From positions 1,206,329-1,270,328 of the forward strand of contig KN834756.1 in NCBI GenBank assembly GCA_000827265.1: a stretch of DNA of 64,000 bases. Direction: 5' to 3'. The translations under genes and the position numbers were made by a program. This DNA comes from Collybiopsis luxurians FD-317 M1. Its lineage: Eukaryota > Basidiomycota > Agaricomycetes > Agaricales > Omphalotaceae. The notes below the pieces were generated by a model that was given only the letters and a program-made list of their open reading frames with translations, was not told where the DNA came from and made no database searches. Below, in pieces: positions 22,535 to 34,354 of the stretch; within the stretch, counting starts at the first letter, position 1, and the number at the start of each line of letters is the position of its first letter.

Positions 22535-23230
22535 TGTGTCAACCATTCACACGTCGATTTTTACGCGGCCCGTGTTTTCTTCGCTTTAGACAAACTCTCG
22601 TTCGGCGCATACCTGCAAACCCAGCTTTTACGACTCCAGCTCCATTAAAATCAACAGCAACACCTCTCCTGGTCATTCCTCCATCCGCCGCTTCGCCCTC
22701 TCCTCCCAACTGGTCTTGCAGCCTTTCGACGGTACAGAGACAGTGAGTAGTGCAGTCGAGTATGCGAGTAGATTCATGGGACCAAGGAAACATTAGGGTA
22801 GAGTTATTTGGTGAAGGTACACGAAGAGGACAGAGAGGTGACGAACAATGCTGGGAGAAGAGGCTAAGGGGAAGAAGGCGTGGAAGTAACGGGTGTATAG
22901 GTGAATCAGCTTTTTTCACCCCAAAGAAACCGTATCGAATCTAGCATCCGGATTGGTTGAACTCGGTGTTGGCAAATGCCAGGTATTCAACATCAAACAA
23001 GCCTTAATAACAATACATTACCCACGCATGTTCCTCCCTCTGTACCTCCTTTGCTTTGCCAAAGTACGATACCCTCAATAATTCCGCCTCATTCACTCGC
23101 TCAACAAAATAGACTGTATTCGCATCTTCATTCATCCAGAACTCTTGCCTGCACTGTATAACAGTCATACTAACACGCCTCCAGTCAAGAACGACATTTA
23201 TGCCAGGGAGGTCAGAATGTCAGACCGGTG
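22535..23230 (+). pseudogene. FAA-c fragment, unit 0 (acyl-CoA synthetase N-terminal part)
   Basis: N-terminal part of the acyl-CoA synthetase relic. It reads SSIRRFALSSQLVLQPFDGTE, then TVSSAVEYASRFMGPRK; family members have a Q-LV-QPF-G--TV-DVL-YA segment here. Further on are a VFNIKQA piece and SFTRSTK-type text. The frame is broken several times (for example a TAG after RK). It is followed by the tail block. CpG sites are best kept in this copy: CTCGTTCGGCGCATACC near 22585. Confidence 0.75.
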
Positions 23231-24268
23231 TGCTAGGGAAGATCAGATTGAGGTGTTTCGATAGCTAGGTGTGTTGGGGAAGAATTCTTTCTCCTTCCTT
23301 CTCTGTTAATCTCGTACCGTGTATATATTACTCGCTTATGTCTTAGCCCTCTTCAACTGCATTCGGACCCAATACGACGTGGATTCCAAATGTAATGTTT
23401 TTCGTTGATTGGTGAGACTGTTTTGCCGCATGGATTTCGGGGTGTCAAGGGCCATTTTTGTGGTTCAGAGTTGTATTTCGGGCGAGAAGTGCGTGAGATA
23501 GTTTCGTCGTGGGTGGTGGGCAGACCAAGATCTATGAGCTATACTATTGGGCTGCGTTCGATTCGGAAGCAGAACGGAATTGGGTGGAGTTTGAACTGTC
23601 ACGGAACATGCGTTGTTTGTCCCTCGTTAACCCCCCAATATTCGAGATCAAGCTGGCACTTACAAGGTGTCAGTGCCAGAGGGAAGAATCGACGGATGAA
23701 TAGAATGATCCTTCGTTTATGACTACTGTTGCTTGAATTTGTGCTGACGGGGTTAATGTCGGTGTCCGTGTTAAGTATATATATCGCTCTACTTGCGTGG
23801 GTGAAAGTCATTATGATGGGACAACGTTCTGGTTCTGGGCACATGTACAAGCATTCTGGGCAAATTTTCAGCACAGCATGCCGTACCGGATAGTTTGCCG
23901 ATATCTCTGCGTTGTTGTTTTTTAATCAATTGGAGTTTGTCCGGAAGTACGTCGAGAATCGCACCCTCCTGAATAAGCAGAAAACTCGTTCATAACCAGC
24001 ATTCAGCTTTATGACCGGGTAGAATATGAGCCGTTATTTACTGGCTGAGCCTTTCGAACTGTCGTTGGTTATTAGTTCATATAAACGATCCATTTAATTA
24101 TTCGATTCCATTTCCCGGCGGAGCGATTACTGAATGCGCCGGATTGAAGGTTTTGCAGTATGTTTCGATGCCTGTCAGGCGGAATAAGAACTTCCAACGA
24201 GAAAGGAGTGAGGCTCAAACGTGTTCCATATAAACGAGGCATTCACACTACGATCATTACTAAATCCT
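23231..24268 (+). repeat. Tail block of the tandem unit, copy 0 (left part)
   Basis: Non-coding block repeated at 37170-38060, 49000-50780 and, truncated, 62300-62485. It leads into the NLR promoter. Conserved open pieces (such as IYELYYW-ALDSEAERNW) are not kept open in all copies and match no family I know. It is interrupted at 24268 by the insertion described next and resumes at 26119. Confidence 0.7.
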
Positions 24269-26118
24269 TAGCGCCGCCGGAGCGGCAATCCCCGACTCAT
24301 CACAGTTTTGGTTGCACCTTTGGTCTTCAGAATCCATCCAGATCCATACAATGTATAACTACTTAATGGTCCAGATATTTTGTATTGCTGTATCTTATAA
24401 CTTAGTGGTCCAGCCCTTGTTCTGTAGAGCTTTGTTTTATTTGGGCCCTAGGTCACTGACTTGGTCAGCCCTGGGCCAAATTGGTGTAAAGTTTAATTTA
24501 TAAAGTTCCCATAATGGATAACATTGCCTACTGAATCTACTATTTTCAAGTTCTGACCATAAGGCATAACAGCTGGAGAACTTACAGTCATATTGATACT
24601 GCCAATAGCCCATTCTGCAACAGTGTCATACAGTACTTTGTATATTTCTGGTGCAGCACTCCTAGTACCTGTTTATTTGCATCTATTAATTAACCAGGGA
24701 TACACCCTCTTTGTTTACAGCACTTATGAGAAAGAACTAGTCAGATTGGTCAGAGCAAACAAGTTTTGTAATGGAAACAGGGCCCTGAGCTTGGGTGATT
24801 GATAAATATAAATCAACAGATGCAAGTTATACAAAGGTGTGCACAATGTTGAAAACTACAGATGATGATACAGTTTATGGCTAGTATCTGGAGTGACTGG
24901 CATTCACATGATATTTGAAGGGGTTGCCATTCCGCAATCTTCAGCAACAGGGTTGTCAAATAGAATAATCCCTACTATCTATGTACCAGAGTTGATAACC
25001 AAAATGTCAGTATAGGGAAACTTTCGCAGTTCTTGATGGACTCTCTTTGAGATGTTAAATATACATGTCAAGCTTTAAACTGAATAAGTTTAAGAATTTG
25101 GGAGCCTTCAATATTGTGCCAGCTGTCTCCCGAGAAAGGACATTTAAATGGCAGGAGTTGATATTCAGACTGGTGCTTTCTGAAGCTCATCTGTAGGCAG
25201 AGTCAGGGAAAGCAATGCTTGCCGTAAATACCATATGTTTGCAGCTATTTGAATTATTTCCTTGTTGCCAGTGGTGGCCACAAGAGGAGCCAGAGATTCA
25301 GATTGGGGATACACTATGTTGTCATGCGAAAGGCTGCAGTCCAGAAGGTTCTGCGATGGCAACCAGGTGAGTAGTAGCTGAGGACAATGTTGTTGCTGCC
25401 TAGCTGCCCATCCTGTTGTGCTCAACAGTCCCGGTGGCCTGCAACATAGTAAAATGGACACAAAGTTAAATTTTAGGCAGAGACTATCCAATAACATTGA
25501 GATTTGCTTCACTTCAAGATCCTGGGAGTATTAGATAGGAAATACAGTAACAATTGCTTGCAAATATGAGCTGTAATCTAATCTACTGTAATGGCAAATC
25601 ATATTACACATCAGAATCACTACAAGAGCCAGTTCGGGCCCTGGTACGTGCACACAATAGACTTGCTGATGGTGCCGATCTGGACTCCTTCCTTAAATGG
25701 GAGGGGAGGGGGTTCCGTGACAATCGTATCCAAGATCTGAATCTCTGGCTCCTCTTGGGTGGCTGCCTCCTGTGAGAATAGTACCCAATTCAAATCTTCC
25801 AAACATCTCACACTGAGTATCATCCAGAAAAGATGAAGTTTTAAACCCTACTGTACATGATATATGAGAATGCCAGTAAAAGTATATCAGACGGCTCATT
25901 ACATGAAGAGGCCGTTGACAAAATTTTGTCAATGAAATTCAGGTTAAGCGCTGAAGCGTCAGTTGTATTAGTTAAGAAAGGAGGTTAATCACGCGACCTC
26001 GATTCAAATCTCATCAATGTATTGTGAGAAACTCCTGCCTATTGGGGCCAGATTTGGGGAGATCGTGGCCGATCGCTACATACAAAGCCCTCCCTTCCCT
26101 TCGGTCAGAGTCGGGGAC
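24269..26118 (-). mobile_element. Insertion in the tail of unit 0, about 1.85 kb
   Basis: Relative to units 1 and 2 this block is extra: sequence runs ...CATTACTAAA at the left and CTCCGGCATTGAGTTC at the right, matching CATTACTAAACTCCAGTGTTGAG in unit 2 (50777). The right end is the complement of TCCCCGACTCTGACCGAAGG, also seen at the array end (62486). Near the left end TCCCCGACTC occurs too. Inside are a segment related to the loop of the second fold-back element (24990-25200) and an imperfect inverted pair sharing GAGGAGCCAGAGATTCAGAT (25279 plus, about 25750 minus). No transposase is seen; it is probably non-autonomous or nested. Confidence 0.65.
26040..26118 (-). repeat. Element terminus, possible tRNA-derived SINE end
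   Basis: The complement reads TCCCCGACTCTGACCGAAGG then GAAGGGAGGGCTTTGTATG and matches 62486-62540 and 62738-62780. Just inside (about 26008-26020 on the plus strand) is CGATTCAAATCTC, similar to the B box of tRNA genes, which is why I consider a SINE. I see no convincing A box, so this is tentative. Confidence 0.45.
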
Positions 26119-26255
26119 TCCGGCATTGAGTTCAGTTTGTTGATGAAAGCGATGTTATTATCGATCTATTAATGAACAGCTTCCCAGGAGAATCAGAAAT
26201 GAACTTTACAAGGCGCTCGATTCAAGATCCGATTACGGCAGAACACAGTGAACAG

Positions 26256-26264
26256 TATATAAAG
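26256..26264 (+). promoter_or_regulatory. TATA box of NLR1
   Basis: TATATAAAG lies 230 bases before the ATG. The same box with the same flanks (GTGAACAG before, AGGGCTCATATG after) occurs before NLR2 and NLR3 at almost the same distance. The region between the box and the ATG may contain a 5' UTR intron. Confidence 0.7.
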
Positions 26265-26485
26265 AGGGCTCATATGGTTCGAATGGACAATATCACTCAT
26301 ATCATGGATCAAGGAAATAGGTTTGGAAAATATTCAAGATAGTGCGAACCAAGCTAAATTTGATCAGTGACTTGCAACTTTCAAGAGGCTTGTCAGCTAA
26401 CTTCGCTCAGCCCAACAATAATAATCCCAGGTATTTCACAGCTCAGGTTGCAAGTAGTACCATGCAGTAACATAATATTTGAAGC

Positions 26486-29400
26486 ATGTTCCAAAATGCG
26501 ACCAACTTCAACATCCGAGGAGGTAACTTCAATGTAGGCGACCAGGTACGCATCAACATAGGGGATCAGGTACATATTGGTGAGTGGAACACTATCAATT
26601 GAATACTTGCACCAACTTTTAAAGTACAGATTTTGCCACCGAAAATGTGGTTCTGTCAAAAATACCTTATTCACCTCAAGCATTTTTTGATACAGATCTA
26701 GGCATTCAATATGCCCGCAGATCCTGTACTCCAGGCACCAGAGTTCAAGTTCTAGAGGAGATTAAAGCTTGGGCAATGTCATCCGATCCCAACAGTCCCT
26801 CAGCATACTGGATATCAGGGATGGCTGGAACAGGCAAAAGCACCATTGCAATGTCCACTTGCCAAATACTGAGAAGTCAGAATATTCTTGCCGGGTCTTT
26901 TTTTTGCTCTCGGCAGATTGCAGAATGCAGAGATTATCGACGGATTATTCCAACTTTGTGCTACCAATTGGCAAAGGTCTCTTATGCATTTGAAGCTGCA
27001 CTTGGTGCCAGTCTGACCAAAGATTCTGATGTTGTCTACAAAGAGCCCTCGAAGCAAATAGAGCATCTGTTAATGGAACCTTGGGAAAAGATTACAAGAA
27101 TAATCAACCGAGGTCCATTAATTTTTATTATTGATGCTTTGGATGAGTGCCAGGGTATTTCAGAAGTATTGAAGCCTTTGGTGGAAGCCATACAGAAAAA
27201 CAAATTCAGGGGCCTCAAGTTCTTGTTCACTAGCCGTCCTGATCAAGAGATTACTCACAGGATGCGTAGTACAGTGCCAAATTTGGATCCAATCTATAAA
27301 CTTGAAGTGAAGGAGTTCATCCTTCACCAAGTAGAATATAGTTTTGTTAGGAATGACATCAAGATATATATTGAACAGGAACTGAAAGATATTATTCAAA
27401 TAGGACAGGAGGTTGAACGTCTTACTTATATATCTGGGAAGCTGTTTATTTATGCAGCAACTGTTGTAAAATTTGTGAAAAGCGGTAATGGGATTACAAG
27501 GCAGAAACAGAGACTAGTAAAGTCATTGGACAATCAAGGAAAGTCTGAAGATTTGGAGGCACTGTACAGTCATATTGTAATGAGTGCAATGTCCCAGAAT
27601 GATCCCAATGAGATTAAGGAAGACTGGAAGATCATTCATACAATCATTTCCCTAGTAAGCCCACTGTCATGCAATGCTGTTGCTAAACTTATGAGGTTAC
27701 AAGAAGATGTTGTAAAAGGCCTTATGGACAGACTTCAGGCTGTATTTTATATATCGGAGACTGACAAGGCTGTGTTTACATTTCATGCATCATTCCCTGA
27801 ATTCATCATAAACAGTTCCAGTTCCCACAAAGTGGCCTATGATGCAACTATACAACATTACCATTTGAGTTTGGCATGTTTCACAACTTTGAGTCAGCTG
27901 GGGTTTAATATGTGTGATCATCCCTCTTCATTTGTACCTGATGCCAAAGTTGAAGGTTTTGCGGAAAGAGTTGCAGAGAGAATTAGTGAAACACTTAAAT
28001 ATTCTTGCCAGTACTTCAGTGTTCATTGCATCCAATGCAGTCGGGACAATGACATTCAGCCATATTTGGATAAATTTTTGAAGGAAAAGGGTGTATACTG
28101 GATTGAAGCCATGAGTGTGATGAATCAGTTGGAAAGGTGTGGACAAGCTATGAACCAGCTAGTTCATGTGAGTATAAATTATATTTAATATTGGTATTTG
28201 GAGTGTGTAACATCCCCAATAGAAATTCCTGCAAAATCCAGGGATGGAGTTGACCACAGCGATGCTACAGAATCTGCACAAGCTCCTTGTAATTTTTGGT
28301 GGCAGTCCAACAAAAGGCATTACTCCACATTTATATATTAGTATCTTGCCATTTTGGGACAATAAGTTCAATTTCCAGCCACACATTGCAAAGGGAATCA
28401 TGATAGAGCACAGAAGTAGATTCACTCAAAGTGAACCTATGACAATTTTTAAAGTAGATTCCAGGCTCTTTTGCCTAGCATTGTCTCCTGATGGTGCACA
28501 CTTTGTTATTAATGGAACCCAGAATACTTGGCAAATTGTGGATGCCACCACCTGTATGCAGTTAGCTGGTTCACTGGATTGCAGTACTTTTTTTTGTGAT
28601 TCGCTAGCATTCTCACCCGATGGCAACAGAATTGTGTCCTCTTGCGCAGGAATGGTGAAAATTTGGGATGCAGCAACTGGAACCAAATTATTGGATCTTA
28701 AGACCAACACCGATGATTATATTGAGTATGCCTCATTTTTGGTCGATGGAAGTAGAGTAATTTCAGTTTCTGATTGTGCAACCATGAGCATCTGGGACTC
28801 TAGGACTGGTGGAATGCTGCATCAGTTTCAACTAGGGAATGAGGGTAGAGTTTTCTCGGTAGCACTTTCCCCTGATAGTACTAAAATTTCTGTATCATTT
28901 GATAACAACCTGGTGGGCATCTGGAATGTTCTCACAGGGCAACCACTAAGCCAATTCCGAGGAAGTGATTGTTCAAAAATTGCATTTTCTTCGGATGGAG
29001 CCAATCTTTTGGCTGGCAATATGAACAGGTCTGATGGAATGCCTGATAAGGTATCTTTAATTATCTGTGAAGTCAGCACAGGTACACAGGTGGACAGTTG
29101 TATTTTGGAATGGAACACACCGGAAGATGATATAAGTGCATTGGCATGGTTTCCTAATGATTCCCGAGCTGTGCTTGGTTTTCGGTCTGGACTAGTGCAA
29201 GTCTTTGATATCCCTTTGTGTAAACCTTCTGGAAGTCCTCTTCAATGGCACAATTACGGCTATAGAATCTTTCAAATAGCATTTTCTCCTGATGGAAGTA
29301 AGATTGTATCCAGCTCATATGACAGAACAATAAAGATCTGGGATGCTGCTGTCGCTGTTGATGTCAATTCAGAGAGAGGAAGAGAACATTCAGAGAGAGG

Positions 29401-30884
29401 GAGAGAACATTCAGGGAGAGGGAGAGAACATTCAGTTTCATTTAATTCAGATGGAACAAGGGTTTTGGTTGTGGATTGGCAGGGAAAATTGGAAATTTGG
29501 GATGCCATTTCAGGGGAACAGCGTGCTGGTTTTATGTCGCAAGAAGACTATGAAAGGGAAGTTGATTCGGGGTTAGGATTAGAAGAGGACTGGCACAGAG
29601 ATGTCAACTCAGTAGTATGTGCACCTGATCAGACTATGATAGGGGTAATTTTCTTTAGTGGTGGAGCCAGAATTTGGAATGGCATTACCGCTACACCAGT
29701 ATGTGATTATCAGTGTAGTGAATTTTCCGTACAGTGCATGGCATTTTCTCATGATGCCTCTAAAGTTGTATTAGGCGATTGGGAAGGATCAGTGAGAATT
29801 TGGGATACCACTCTAAGTTGGGACTGTGGTGTTCCATCATTTGCCCTCCTGGAGGGTAAGGTTCAGTTTGTAAATTTCTCTCTGGATGAAACTAAGATTA
29901 TTGCCGGGGATGACAAGGGAAGAGTATACCTCTGGGATGCAGTGACCGGTAGGCAGCTGGCTAAAAACAGTTATTCTGGATATGTTAAGGCCATCTCCCC
30001 AGATGGAACCAAAGTTGCAATTAGTAATTGGTTTGGCACCCTACATCTATGTGACACCACTGCAAGTGCAGGGAATGAAATAATCATACAGGATTACAGT
30101 TACCACAGAATTGTGATATTTTCTCCTAAAAACACCCAAATTTTAACTTCTGGTTCAAAAAAAATGAAGATTTGGGATGTCAATACTGGGCAACTGCACC
30201 ACACCCTAGAGGGTCACACAGAAGTGGTACATTCAGTAACATTTTCAACTGATGGAACTAGGATTGTATCTGGGTCTGATGATCAGACTGTGAGAGTATG
30301 GGATTCTGCTACAGGTGCCCAGCTGGGTCGGCCCCTAGAGGGCCATGAAGGTAGCATAACCTGTGTGGCTTTTTCATCTGATGGAAGTAAGATTGTGTCA
30401 GGCTCTACAGATTGTACTGTGAGAATTTGGGATGTTGCTACATGCATGCAGTTTCCAGGAGGCAACTGGGATTCAGTTCAATCATCAGCATCAACTGCAA
30501 CTGCATTTAATAATGGTAGGGGTTCATGTTTCTAATTCTAAATACTTCCTCTTTCCTAATATTATTTTAGATTATGAAAATTGGACTATTACCAAAGATG
30601 GATGGATCAAGTTTCCTAGTAATCCAAATCCTATTGTTTGGATTCCCCCCTCTAATCGCATGAATCTCCTCACTCCTGGGTCAAAATGTATTCTATCCTG
30701 TAAAGGATACAATAAGCTATCTTTCCGGGACTGTGTGTATGGGGAAAACTGGGCCAGCTGTATCAAGGATTCTTCAAATGAACCAGACAGTGAAGGATTC
30801 TTAGGCAGGGAACCGAGGACTACTGCAATGGCCAGTGATACATATGCAAATGCAAAAAAGAGAAAGAGAGATGATGAGCTGTAG
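26486..30884 (+). CDS. NLR1: intact NACHT-WD40 STAND NTPase, 1412 residues
   Basis: A fungal NOD-like receptor, expected to work in the cytoplasm as a nucleotide-dependent switch in non-self recognition or programmed cell death. Exons: 26486-26579, 26630-28167, 28223-30515 and 30571-30884. All joins are GT-AG and the sum is 1413 codons with no stop. Parts: a short Asn/Gly-rich N-terminus (1-31, with two GDQV-I units), a CTPGTR--VL-EI--W lead-in (64-79), and the NACHT domain with Walker A GMAGTGKS (95-102), Walker B LIFIIDALDEC (195-205) and sensor FLFTSRP (229-235). A helical region follows to about 620, then roughly 15 WD40-like repeats (about 628-1300), many ending VRIWD or KIWD. A last exon encodes the conserved NLR C-terminus (DGWIKFP, VWIPP, basic KKRKRDDEL end). 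There is no separate effector domain. Odd: a 21-base unit is present three times in frame at 29367-29429. This is the only undamaged NLR of the three. Confidence 0.93.
29367..29429 (+). repeat. 21-base in-frame tandem triplication in NLR1 WD40 region
   Basis: Three units of the type ATTCAGAGAGAGGGAGAGAA plus C encode three SERGREH-like heptapeptides between the seventh and eighth WD40 repeats. NLR2 and NLR3 have a single unrelated short loop there (SDRQSVHSV and SNRQSVHSV). The unit is a fresh expansion specific to NLR1. Confidence 0.92.
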
Positions 30885-31590
30885 CAAGGAGAAAGAGTAG
30901 TAGTGGTTTATGAGAAGGGCAGATGAATAGTGGTAAGTATGGCTTGAGAAGTTGGTATTGAAAGTTCACAGTGAATTTGTTCTGTTATGCATTTTCCCTT
31001 TTACCTCTCACCCTGATCTCCAGTATGTATAAACCTTTTGCATTGTTAGTAAGTACAGTGGCGGTATCTTTTTCAATATGCAATCCTTTTCACCAACACT
31101 CGCCGGTTGAGTATTTGGATAACTTGGATATGAAGGATAATACATTATCAGGATGCTGGATTAAACTTGAGGCTGCCGATCATTGAGAGAAAGTTAAGAA
31201 TAAAGATCTTCGCCGCAACACATTCAAAATTTGCTAACATAATTGAGAAAGTAAGTATCGCTGGCTTCGGTAAGTGACTGTGTACATGTTTAGCCATGAT
31301 AAAAGGACCGGGGGAAGGAGCTCAAAGCGAAAGAATGGGGATTGAACAAGAGTATGCATTTTGGAGGTTGTGTAATAACCATCTGAAGAATAAGATTATC
31401 ACCTATAGAGTATGTACTCATTGATAATAGCTTTTGCTCAGCGTTGATACGAGTTATGTCGAGCAAAATGCAGAAGGAGTATATACAAAGCGCGCTAAGC
31501 TGCATGGCCAAAAAAGGCTGGCGGTGTTCCGGGCTGGGCCGAGGCTCAATTTGAACATGACATCATCACATCTAGACTTTCAACCAACGA
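30885..31590 (+). repeat. 3' flank of NLR1 and spacer, unit 1
   Basis: Shared with 42798-43500 (unit 2) and 55466-56130 (unit 3). No gene; it contains the NLR 3' UTR and the upstream region of FAA-a. Confidence 0.6.
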
Positions 31591-33660
31591 CTTTAGTATG
31601 GCCACAATGCACACCTCCAAACCCAACACCTACGCGTATGAGTCAGGCTCTATGGAGATCAGCGCCAACCTCCCTGACAGTGTATTCCCTGTTCGCCCCT
31701 GTGCCTGCTCTTCCCAACTAGTGTTGCAGCCGTTCGACGGTTTAGAGACGATTTTCGACGTGCTTGAGTATGCGAGTAGGATGCACAAGACGAGGAAGGT
31801 GTTAGGGTGGAGAGATGAGTCCCAGGTACATATTTAGGAGAGGAAGGTGGCAATGAATGTCAGAAAAGAGGAGAAAAGGATAAATTTTCTGGTTGTCAGG
31901 TGAGTGTTTGAACGCTTTATGACTGGAGTGTACAATTATATTAAACTGAAAGACTATCAAATTTAGCACATGGACTGGTCAAACTTGGCGTTGGAAAAGA
32001 GCAACTGTTCATCATCGATGCACAAACAAGCCCTACCCGGCAACTTGCCCATGCATATTTCGCCATCCCCACTACTATCGCAACAGAGTACGGCACACTG
32101 AGCGAGTCCAGCCTCGTCTACTCACTCAACGAACCCAGCTGCATTGATCCCTTCATGGACACTGTCACCCAATCCAACCTCGTAACATCCATAGGTGCCT
32201 TGTACACCCTCGTACGCCATCATTTGACTTACATGACTCGCACATGGCCCACCCCCTCCTCACATATGTCCTCGAGTATATTGTCGAGTTCATCATGCTC
32301 TTCGTCAGCATGACCACCAGTTATGGCTGCATCAAAACTCACCTCTACTTCCTTCTGCAACTGTCTCAGTGACCTTGAGACCTTCCGATCGTCCACCATA
32401 GGTGGTATTCCTTCTGTCCGGTAGACTATTCGCAAAGGGATCATAGAAAAGTGAATGCGAGTGCTGGGTTGAAGAAAAGTGTGTTTCATGGAGCGACGAT
32501 GGTGAAGGAGAGGGGCGTGCCGATGTTGGCGAAGGTGGCAGATGAGGTGGTGTTGAACAATGTGCAGAAGGTGACCGGGGGAGGTTGGGGACTATGTTGA
32601 GTGGTGGATGGGTTGAGTGAGGAGACGCCGAGCTTTTGTATATGGCGTTGGTGATGATTTTACAGGGTGAGCATTGTTCTCTGTACTGTATTTTTTTTGG
32701 TGGCTTGGGTGCTGATGAATTTGCATAGGCTACAGGATGATGGAATCTTGTGCAATGTTTACAGTCTTGCTTCTGGAACTGATAAGGTATTCCTCTGTCA
32801 GGTTGCCCGTCCCGAATGTAAAGATCAAGTTGTTGGATGTTTAGGCGGTTGGGTACATTCCAGATCCATGTGAGGAGGAGCAGAACAAGCGGAGGTTATC
32901 TCAGGGTGATTCATTATGCTTTGGGTGTTTTCTTGTTTGTGTCCAGGGAAGTTTTGTACTGACGAGTGAATGCCCTTTACCAGGTGAGGTATGCATCTGT
33001 GGACCCTCCATACCCAGCTACTTTAAGCGAACCAATTTGAACCAGGATACAACAATCTTCCCACAGGATGGGTGGTTCAGGGGGGATGATGTGGGCCTGT
33101 GGAATCCTGATGGGACATTGAGTTTCGCTCATCGACGAGTTTCTTATTCCTCCCAATGATGAAGCAGACATGGGAGAGTGTGTGAGTTAAATGTTGAATG
33201 CTGGTTAACATTGAATATAATAGCATTAAAACTTCATTAAACCTCAATGGAAAAATGAACTCCTCCTTTGTTCGCATTTTCCTACTCTCCTGTTTGAGTT
33301 CCTCTCTATCCTTCCCCATCTCCTGTTCCTCTGGCACAATTGACCACTGTAACCTTCTTCCCCCTCTCGAACCGTTCATCACCCTTGAGTGCCCTAAATA
33401 TGCAAACAAATCCTGTAATTACCTTGCCAGCATTTGCATTATGTGACTCTGAATGTCAAGCCTCTATTTGCAACTGTTATTCCAAATTCCCATACATGTT
33501 CTTCCAACTCAATCACCATCACCACAGTGTACAACATCCTTGGTGACTCCGGCCTCACTCACTCACCGATTCAGTCAACCTAATGCAATATCTTCACCAA
33601 CACCGAGCTCTGCAAAAAGTCCTTGCTGACATGCCTACAGTCAAGTACGTTGTTTACAAC
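31591..33660 (+). pseudogene. FAA-a, unit 1: long-chain acyl-CoA synthetase pseudogene
   Basis: Recognisable pieces in normal order: first exon MATMHTSKPN... with SSQLVLQPFDGLETIFDVLE and RKVLGWRD (31598-31837); TQTSP-like text and TTIATEYGTLSESS (32000-32110); FHGATMVKERGVPMLAKVAD (32480-32545); ending CGPSIPSYFKRTNLNQDTTI and DGWFRGDDVGLWNPDGTLSF (33000-33125). The last is the conserved adenylate-forming C-terminal motif, where the family has DGWFRTGD, so T-G is changed to G-D here. Next comes a LE-PKYANKSCNYLA segment. From about 33480 the text returns to the N-terminal region (TTVYNILGDSGLTHS, FTNTEL), so the 3' end is a chimera. Many stops, no P-loop: not an enzyme. Confidence 0.82.
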
Positions 33661-34354
33661 TGGGAACAAAGAAAAATTTAGTGGATATAGGCTACGATAG
33701 ATGAACTGTATGCTTTTGGAAGGAACTCTTCTCCCTTTCTCTTTTCTGTCTCCATCTTCTGTAATCCCATATAATGTATACATACACTGCTTGCTCATGT
33801 CTCATCCGTCTCAACCTAAGATGGAGCTGATTTTTTGTGCTGCATTTTCAATAAAAGCATTCAAAATGAGCCCTCTTTCAATACTCATAAGCGATCTCAT
33901 ATATTCAATTGTTGTGCGCATTGCAGGCATGTCAGTCAGTTATCATAAGATACCTTTTACCTACGATCACTGACTAGAGCTGGAACAAGTACAGTGCTTT
34001 CGATATAGAAATATGATAAATATAATACAATGCGCTTGTGAAGAAACAACAAACATAGTGAAATTTTGCAAACATGAAGCAGTCCATACTCACATACTTC
34101 CTGGTCCCGACCACCAAACTTATTCTTCTTAGAGATGAAATGCCGTGATGTGAGACTCTATTAACAACTACCTTGCAAAATCCAGCGCAAACAATGGGAA
34201 CCACAATTTCCAAAACAGGCACCTGGAGCTCATTTTTAGTGCAGCTTGATCTATTTTGTAAACATTGCTTGCCTATGTCTTATCCTTCAAATATTTTTGG
34301 TGCCAGTTAGATGTAAATTTGACATTAAATGGTAAGCCCTTGGCCACTGCTGCG
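33661..34354 (+). repeat. Spacer between FAA-a and FAA-b, unit 1
   Basis: Non-coding; repeated at 45650-46320 and 58780-59480 with the same order. No gene seen. Confidence 0.6.

Noticed and set aside
26815..27399. Several minus-strand frames opposite the NLR exons
   Set aside because: They mirror conserved plus-strand codons, differ in start and end among the copies and encode nothing recognisable.
31591..33660. FAA copies as functional acyl-CoA synthetase genes with many introns
   Set aside because: Stops and frameshifts fall inside conserved motifs, the P-loop region is absent and the order of segments is scrambled.
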